From Ecdyonurus torrentis (Eukaryota; Arthropoda; Insecta; Ephemeroptera; Heptageniidae): DNA of 64,000 nucleotides. Made by a program: the position numbers and the translations under genes. The notes under the pieces were generated by a model. The model ran no database searches and was not told where the DNA came from. It saw nothing but the letters and a program-made list of their open reading frames with translations. The stretch spans positions 19,026,556 through 19,090,555 of the forward strand of contig OX439134.1 in NCBI GenBank assembly GCA_949318235.1. Reading direction: 5' to 3'. Of this stretch, positions 63,389 to 64,000 are shown piece by piece (position 1 is the stretch's first letter; each line of letters opens with the position of its first letter).

Positions 63389-63710
63389 GCAATTCCATAT
63401 AAAAGCATTAGGTGATCGTCGTTTTCGTGGTTTGGAGCGCAATTTAAGAAAAAGAAGAAGGAAAATAAAGTTTACGAACACCATTATTGTAAACCATCAC
63501 TTCAGTTAGCGGGCCTAAGCTATAATAAAACAATAGTTATATGTAATGTATTATTGGTTGTATACATACCCCTCCAACTTGATTTCATGTTACACGATAG
63601 TGTTTGATTACGTATGAGATAGGCATTGAGCGTCTTGAGACTCGGGGACTTTCTAAGTGTAGCTTCATCGTTCTTCCACACGTATTTCACCGCTGTCTGC
63701 TCGTAAGAAA
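38429..63710 (-). CDS. pHCl-1: pH-sensitive chloride channel, 3' part of gene (six exons)
   Basis: Gene-level entry. Exons in order of translation are 63710-63570, 60098-59731, 55744-55694, 47165-46980, 44078-43992 and 38560-38429, with the stop at 38431-38429. They total 965 nt and 320 residues. Every junction has AG/GT borders and the phases agree: 1 between exons a and b, 0 at all later junctions. The product is a subunit of a pentameric plasma-membrane anion channel of the Cys-loop superfamily. Seen directly are the end of the ligand-binding domain, M1, M2 with the PAR signature of anion-selective members, M3, a variable cytoplasmic loop and M4 close to the C-terminus. The M2 stretch TTMLNFFTTSNGFRSTLP and the post-M3 stretch RKRPLHNVVYRPGENP are what I recall for insect pHCl rather than GluCl, RDL or HisCl; this rests on memory, not a search. 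In Drosophila this channel is gated by alkaline extracellular pH. The signal peptide and most of the extracellular domain lie beyond the right end. Confidence 0.87.
38825..39301. mobile_element. family G palindromic MITE
   Basis: The ends AAGACTTGCAAAAGTAGGTT and inverse pair throughout about 477 nt, with the centre near 39060. It lies in the last pHCl-1 intron. Three more copies are at 44.2, 50.4 and 56.0 kb. Confidence 0.85.
39302..40118. other. intronic, poly-A run
   Basis: pHCl-1 intron with a 40-nt A run at about 39687-39727. No other signal was seen. Confidence 0.6.
40119..40507. mobile_element. 389-bp foldback element
   Basis: Arms starting ttatgacatttttgaaaaga and ending tctttccaaaaatatcataa pair for about 170 nt each around a short centre near 40310. 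A poly-A and (GGAA)n tract follow to about 40568. Confidence 0.75.
40508..41734. other. intronic, AT-rich
   Basis: No exon or repeat was recognised beyond a poly-A at 40511-40549 and (GGAA)n. Confidence 0.5.
41735..42175. mobile_element. compound foldback related to family E
   Basis: The outer arms (tatacctgaaaatcaacatt and inverse) resemble the family E inner arms. A second inverted pair (cacaaaatcaacattgattt and inverse) lies inside, at about 41878-42042. Confidence 0.65.
42176..43327. other. intronic, no exon seen
   Basis: Poly-A runs at about 42371-42390 and 43244-43272 only. Confidence 0.5.
43328..43510. mobile_element. 183-bp foldback element
   Basis: The ends AAATTGCATTAGGTAAA and inverse tttacctgttgcaattt. 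A partial relative is at 45505-45600. Confidence 0.6.
43560..43721. mobile_element. 162-bp foldback element
   Basis: TGTCGCTTTCTTTAGA pairs with tctaaagaaagcggca. Inner arms cttgtcatcttaagtgaca and tgtcacttcagatgacatg also pair. Confidence 0.65.
43992..44078 (-). CDS. pHCl-1: pHCl-1 exon e: 87-nt M3-M4 loop exon
   Basis: A 29-codon exon, phase 0-0, with acceptor cacaacttgcag and donor CAGGAG|GTAACA. It starts DEATETQTLNTPAVTG and ends FEAFITNQE. Like exon d it ends in glutamate encoded by GAG at a GAG|GT border, and the next exon starts VRKKEP, so joining d to f or e to f gives the same local context. The composition is acidic and polar, suited to the cytoplasmic loop. I infer it is an exon from the splice borders, open frame, phase agreement and raised GC; I do not recognise the peptide itself. 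It may be a constitutive or an alternative cassette. Confidence 0.68.
44158..45115. mobile_element. family G copy carrying insertions
   Basis: Left part gtgggtttagtaagaaaata and tactaacaaagtaac; right part ttctcccataggaaagcatg, ttatatttataagtgttg and accaaacttctttg. The family H block 44583-44925 and an unrelated stretch at 44220-44360 sit inside. Confidence 0.6.
44583..44925 (+). repeat. family H repeat nested in family G
   Basis: ggcggggaatcaggtactgc to gagatacaagcca matches 9222-9562 along its length. Confidence 0.7.
45116..46108. other. intronic, no exon seen
   Basis: A partial copy of the 43328 foldback is at about 45505-45600. Otherwise the stretch is AT-rich. Confidence 0.45.
46109..46414 (-). 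mobile_element. family C MITE, reverse orientation
   Basis: GGGTGTATGCGGATGACG to gcatagaccc with TATA on both flanks. All landmarks are well preserved. Confidence 0.8.
46980..47165 (-). CDS. pHCl-1: pHCl-1 exon d: cysteine-containing M3-M4 loop exon
   Basis: A 186-nt, 62-codon exon, phase 0-0, with acceptor tgtggttgctag and donor GAG|GTACAT. It begins GEGKKADLNSPSATMVGC and ends CHGSINE. It is rich in G, T, S, N and P and has no hydrophobic span, as expected of the disordered cytoplasmic loop of a Cys-loop subunit. Cysteines are at exon residues 18, 38, 41 and 56; those at 38 and 41 form a CTNC (CxxC) motif followed by GGGPEP. I recall a similar ACxxC/Gly-rich patch in insect pHCl loops, but only loosely. 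The exon is clearly GC-richer than the introns around it. Two other frames are open across the same bases and are shadows; this frame is chosen because it is the only one in phase with exons c, e and f. Confidence 0.75.
47166..48040. other. intronic, AT-rich
   Basis: A poly-T run is at about 47377-47395. A small inverted repeat at 47875-47915 (aggtcatgacctt) was checked as an exon and rejected. A family A-like end is near 47975-48010. Confidence 0.45.
48041..48180. mobile_element. 140-bp foldback element
   Basis: The ends GTGATATAAAATCATACTCT and inverse agagtgaaattttatatcac. The arms continue with attgctttgtag and ataaagcaat. Confidence 0.65.
48266..48453. mobile_element. 188-bp foldback element
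   Basis: Outer arms gatgtgtgatttttcaattt and aaaaattagaaaatcacatc pair. Inner arms ttcacggccggtaatttttg and aaaaattaccacccgtgac also pair. Confidence 0.6.
48454..50439. other. intronic, AT-rich
   Basis: Poly-T at about 48930-48959 and 50386-50414, poly-A at about 49301-49320. The minus frame from 48963 begins in poly-A and is not a gene. Confidence 0.5.
50440..50838. mobile_element. family G copy with a 50-nt poly-A
   Basis: Contains acatgttttcttatgtggga, tactgtagcttactgaga, tcaggaaaataaa and ataagaaagcatattaaat. The poly-A at 50699-50748 is the longest homopolymer in the window. Confidence 0.6.
50839..51492. other. intronic, AT-rich
   Basis: No exon or repeat was recognised. Confidence 0.4.
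51493..51653. mobile_element. family D palindromic MITE
   Basis: aactaataaaggaatacaga to gttcttttattagcc, with centre gtactgcgcatgcgtagt and arm gtaaaaacggaagcggatgt. Confidence 0.75.
51940..51969 (-). CDS. candidate 30-nt microexon in the pHCl-1 loop
   Basis: Between a pyrimidine-rich acceptor (CT-repeat tract, then atatgtatatgccag) and a consensus donor GTAAGT lie exactly 30 nt. In phase 0 they read TECSVFFSKF without a stop. The site lies in the 8.5-kb intron between exons c and d, in the right strand and a compatible phase. The polypyrimidine tract is supplied by a microsatellite, so the acceptor could be fortuitous. No family memory supports the peptide. Confidence 0.25.
51970..52631. 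other. intronic, (GA)n-rich start
   Basis: Imperfect GA tracts at 51983-52067 (a CT pyrimidine tract on the gene strand), then G run 52131-52140. The remainder is AT-rich. Confidence 0.5.
52632..53185. mobile_element. family A element split by a family B insertion
   Basis: Left part taaaatacgtaatttatgctgc to gctagcataatta. Family B occupies 52814-53161. The family A end gtatttatttttgtaagtgcg resumes after it. Confidence 0.75.
52814..53161 (+). mobile_element. family B TTAA-type MITE with clear target duplication
   Basis: Flanked by TTAA on both sides. Removing the element and one TTAA restores aattaTTAAgtatttattttt, one base from the family A consensus end. This shows the TTAA target duplication directly. 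Confidence 0.87.
53186..55693. other. intronic, AT-rich
   Basis: No exon was accepted. Two short splice-bordered stretches near 54170-54270 have lengths not divisible by three. Poly-A runs at 53879-53897 and about 55320-55344. Confidence 0.45.
55694..55744 (-). CDS. pHCl-1: pHCl-1 exon c: 51-nt loop exon after M3
   Basis: A 17-codon exon reading RLPAVLNRIGIILASPL. It is bordered by the acceptor tgttgttttcag and the donor GTAAGG and is phase 0 at both ends. It continues directly from ...ENPVAQ of exon b, and the joined sequence agrees with my memory of insect pHCl just after M3. It is too short to be found by open-frame length and was located by splice borders plus family resemblance. It is hydrophobic in its second half and forms the proximal M3-M4 loop. 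Its length is divisible by three with symmetric phase, so skipping would preserve the frame; whether it is ever skipped cannot be seen here. Confidence 0.85.
55745..56009. other. intronic, with a family A fragment
   Basis: Sequence just upstream of exon c on the gene strand, ending with a family A fragment at about 55963-55998 (attacgtaatttatgctt). Confidence 0.45.
56010..56785. mobile_element. family G copy interrupted by family C
   Basis: Left part gatttagtgagaaaataaac and tgatactaactaactgc. Family C is at 56072-56383. Family G then continues with tgtcttaatttaacatgctt to tcactcaaccttcttttaca and agtct. Confidence 0.7.
56072..56383 (+). mobile_element. family C MITE nested in family G
   Basis: aggtgtatgcattcatgtta to catgcgcatacacctt with TATA at both sides. 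Confidence 0.78.
56815..57200. mobile_element. family A element split by a diverged C-like element
   Basis: Left gtacgaatgattacgttatg with gctgcagcataatta; right agctagcataattactacac. Between 56879 and 57168 lies a sequence with the layout of family C (ggccagcataggaaaaatgt, gcgcaagtatgtgcaagggg) but little identity. Confidence 0.45.
57225..57413. mobile_element. family A GCATAA foldback element
   Basis: Runs from caagtaataattatgctggc to atgaattacgtgcaatttattttttccgtgtag. Confidence 0.55.
57783..57946. mobile_element. family D palindromic MITE
   Basis: The best preserved copy: TTGACTAATAAAGGAACAAC at the left, gttgttcctttcttagtcaa at the right, and arms carrying cacatccgcttccgtttc and its inverse. 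Confidence 0.85.
58294..58392. repeat. (GA)n microsatellite with interruptions
   Basis: GA units broken by short A/G substitutions. The minus-strand leucine/serine-rich frame across it is an artefact. Confidence 0.95.
58393..59730. other. intronic, one less AT-rich patch
   Basis: A patch at about 58985-59110 (ccccaagggacctgtcggta, acctaaccggaccg) stands out in composition. It matches no repeat here and has no trustworthy frame. Poly-T at about 58752-58774 and 59650-59660. Confidence 0.4.
59731..60098 (-). CDS. pHCl-1: pHCl-1 exon b: pre-M1 to post-M3 (channel core)
   Basis: An exon of 368 nt: 2 nt completing a glycine, then 122 codons, ending phase 0 with VAQ before donor GTAAAA. The acceptor is tttttgttgccag. 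Counting the split glycine as residue 1, the second loop-C cysteine is at 5. M1 spans about 17-40 (AFYFTTVFIPGIILVTSSFI). The M1-M2 turn holds PAR at 46-48, the anion-selectivity signature. M2 runs about 48-66 and M3 about 81-103. RKRPLHNVVYRPGENP at 105-120 opens the cytoplasmic loop. NYS (2-4) and NLT (75-77, M2-M3 linker) are extracellular sequons. All residues expected for a working pore are present and there is no stop or frameshift. This is the most conserved part and the basis for the pHCl call. The overlapping plus-strand frame at 59831-60046 is an antisense shadow. Confidence 0.92.
60099..61423. other. intronic, mixed
   Basis: Poly-A at about 60138-60163, less AT-rich patches at 60300-60440 and 60600-60700 without exon borders, and the family J hairpin at 60797-60872. 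Confidence 0.45.
60797..60872. repeat. family J short hairpin
   Basis: actacaggtgaaat to tttacctgtagt, with caaacattcactgaaaat inside, as at 36320. Confidence 0.5.
61424..61640. mobile_element. family A GCATAA foldback element
   Basis: Runs from aagtaatttatgctgcattg to tatcacgtatttatttttttatccgt. It includes taacataagtaattatgctgaacatcttaa. Confidence 0.65.
61676..61905. mobile_element. family A GCATAA foldback element
   Basis: Starts gacacggacaaaaataaata and ends aataaattacgtattttgtcgtccgtat. This is the cleanest terminal inverted repeat of the family. Confidence 0.75.
62073..62364. mobile_element. family F foldback element
   Basis: CACTCTAAAACCTGGTGCAT to atgcaccagtttttagagtg. The arms pair almost throughout. 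Confidence 0.8.
62365..62979. other. intronic, AT-rich
   Basis: A poly-A run is at about 62786-62804. No exon was seen. Confidence 0.5.
62980..63295. mobile_element. family E TTAA palindromic MITE
   Basis: TTAAAGGCGTAGAACACCTT at the left, inverse at the right, TTAA on both flanks. The arms are near perfect: the segment with ggcggtcactgacgtcacag and its inverse differ by very few bases. It sits about 270 nt from exon a on the gene's 3' side. Confidence 0.9.
63570..63710 (-). CDS. pHCl-1: pHCl-1 exon a: C-terminal end of the extracellular domain
   Basis: An exon of 141 nt. The acceptor is gtggttgcag and the exon opens with TT, the last two bases of a split codon. It encodes 46 whole residues starting SYEQTAVKYVWKNDE and ending CNMKSSWR, plus one G of a split glycine codon before the donor GTATGT. 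This is the last part of the ligand-binding domain. The cysteine in LSCNM, with the one in NYSC at the start of the next exon, fits the second loop-C disulfide found in glycine-receptor-like anion channels. NQT at residues 34-36 is a possible N-glycosylation sequon. The preceding exon is not in the window; nothing coding is visible between 63711 and 64000. Confidence 0.85.
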
Positions 63711-64000
63711 CTGCAACCACAAAACACAGTCAGTCATCAAGTCAAATTTGGTTACTTAATTAAACATTAAATATTCATATTTTAAATTTCAAATTCAAAA
63801 TTCAAATTTTAGAATTCAACTGTAACTGTAACCAATAGGTAGAAGGTGAAAAAGTCAATTCGGTGATACAGAAAGACGTATCATAAAACATCAAGAAAAT
63901 TGCCTCGTCATAAAAATAATGTTTTAATTGAACTATATAAATAATTATGCTCAATAAAGAAGGTCTATATTAGAAAGGAGTATTTCCTGCCATAAGCTTT
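63711..64000. other. intron upstream of exon a, no exon seen
   Basis: AT-rich sequence with no splice-bordered open frame. The preceding pHCl-1 exon lies beyond the window. Confidence 0.5.

Overview
The window is eukaryotic, very AT-rich, intron-dominated DNA. It has no operons, no bacterial-type genes and no RNA gene I could recognise. Its one securely identified gene is on the minus strand: the 3' part of a Cys-loop ligand-gated anion channel. I recognise it from family knowledge as the arthropod pH-sensitive chloride channel pHCl-1. The organism is therefore most likely an arthropod, probably an insect. The high AT content, long introns and very dense small foldback transposons would suit a hemipteran such as an aphid, but that is a guess.

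The channel is read from right to left. Exon a (63570-63710) is the end of the extracellular domain. Exon b (59731-60098) carries M1, M2 and M3. Exon c (55694-55744), exon d (46980-47165) and exon e (43992-44078) lie in the M3-M4 cytoplasmic loop. The terminal exon f (38429-38560) carries M4 and the stop. All phases join without a frameshift and give 320 residues. The 5' exons lie beyond the right end of the window. The three loop exons are 51, 186 and 87 nt, all phase 0-0, so each could be skipped without breaking the frame. A further 30-nt in-frame candidate microexon sits at 51940-51969. Introns are about 2.9 to 8.5 kb.

From 1 to about 31.8 kb no gene is certain. Two places look coding: 29765-29961 (a 64-residue stretch behind a good splice acceptor on the plus strand, with a competing minus-strand reading) and a GC-rich, CpG-rich locus at 22283-22988 that is split by transposons. 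The rest is a mosaic of non-autonomous transposons. I group these by eye as family A (hairpins built of GCATAA motifs, about 15 copies), B (about 350 bp, TTAA ends), C (about 305 bp, GGGTSTATGC ends), D (166-bp palindrome), E (317-bp near-perfect palindrome, TTAA), F (about 265-290 bp palindrome), G (477-bp palindrome), H, I, and several single foldbacks. Many are nested, so relative ages can be read.

From about 31.8 to 38.4 kb, just 3' of the channel stop codon, there is an exceptionally AT-rich stretch with almost no such elements. It may be 3' UTR or simply gene-poor DNA. Long microsatellites (two CATT arrays, several GA/CT and GT arrays) and poly-A/T runs of 20-50 nt occur throughout and create many false open frames.
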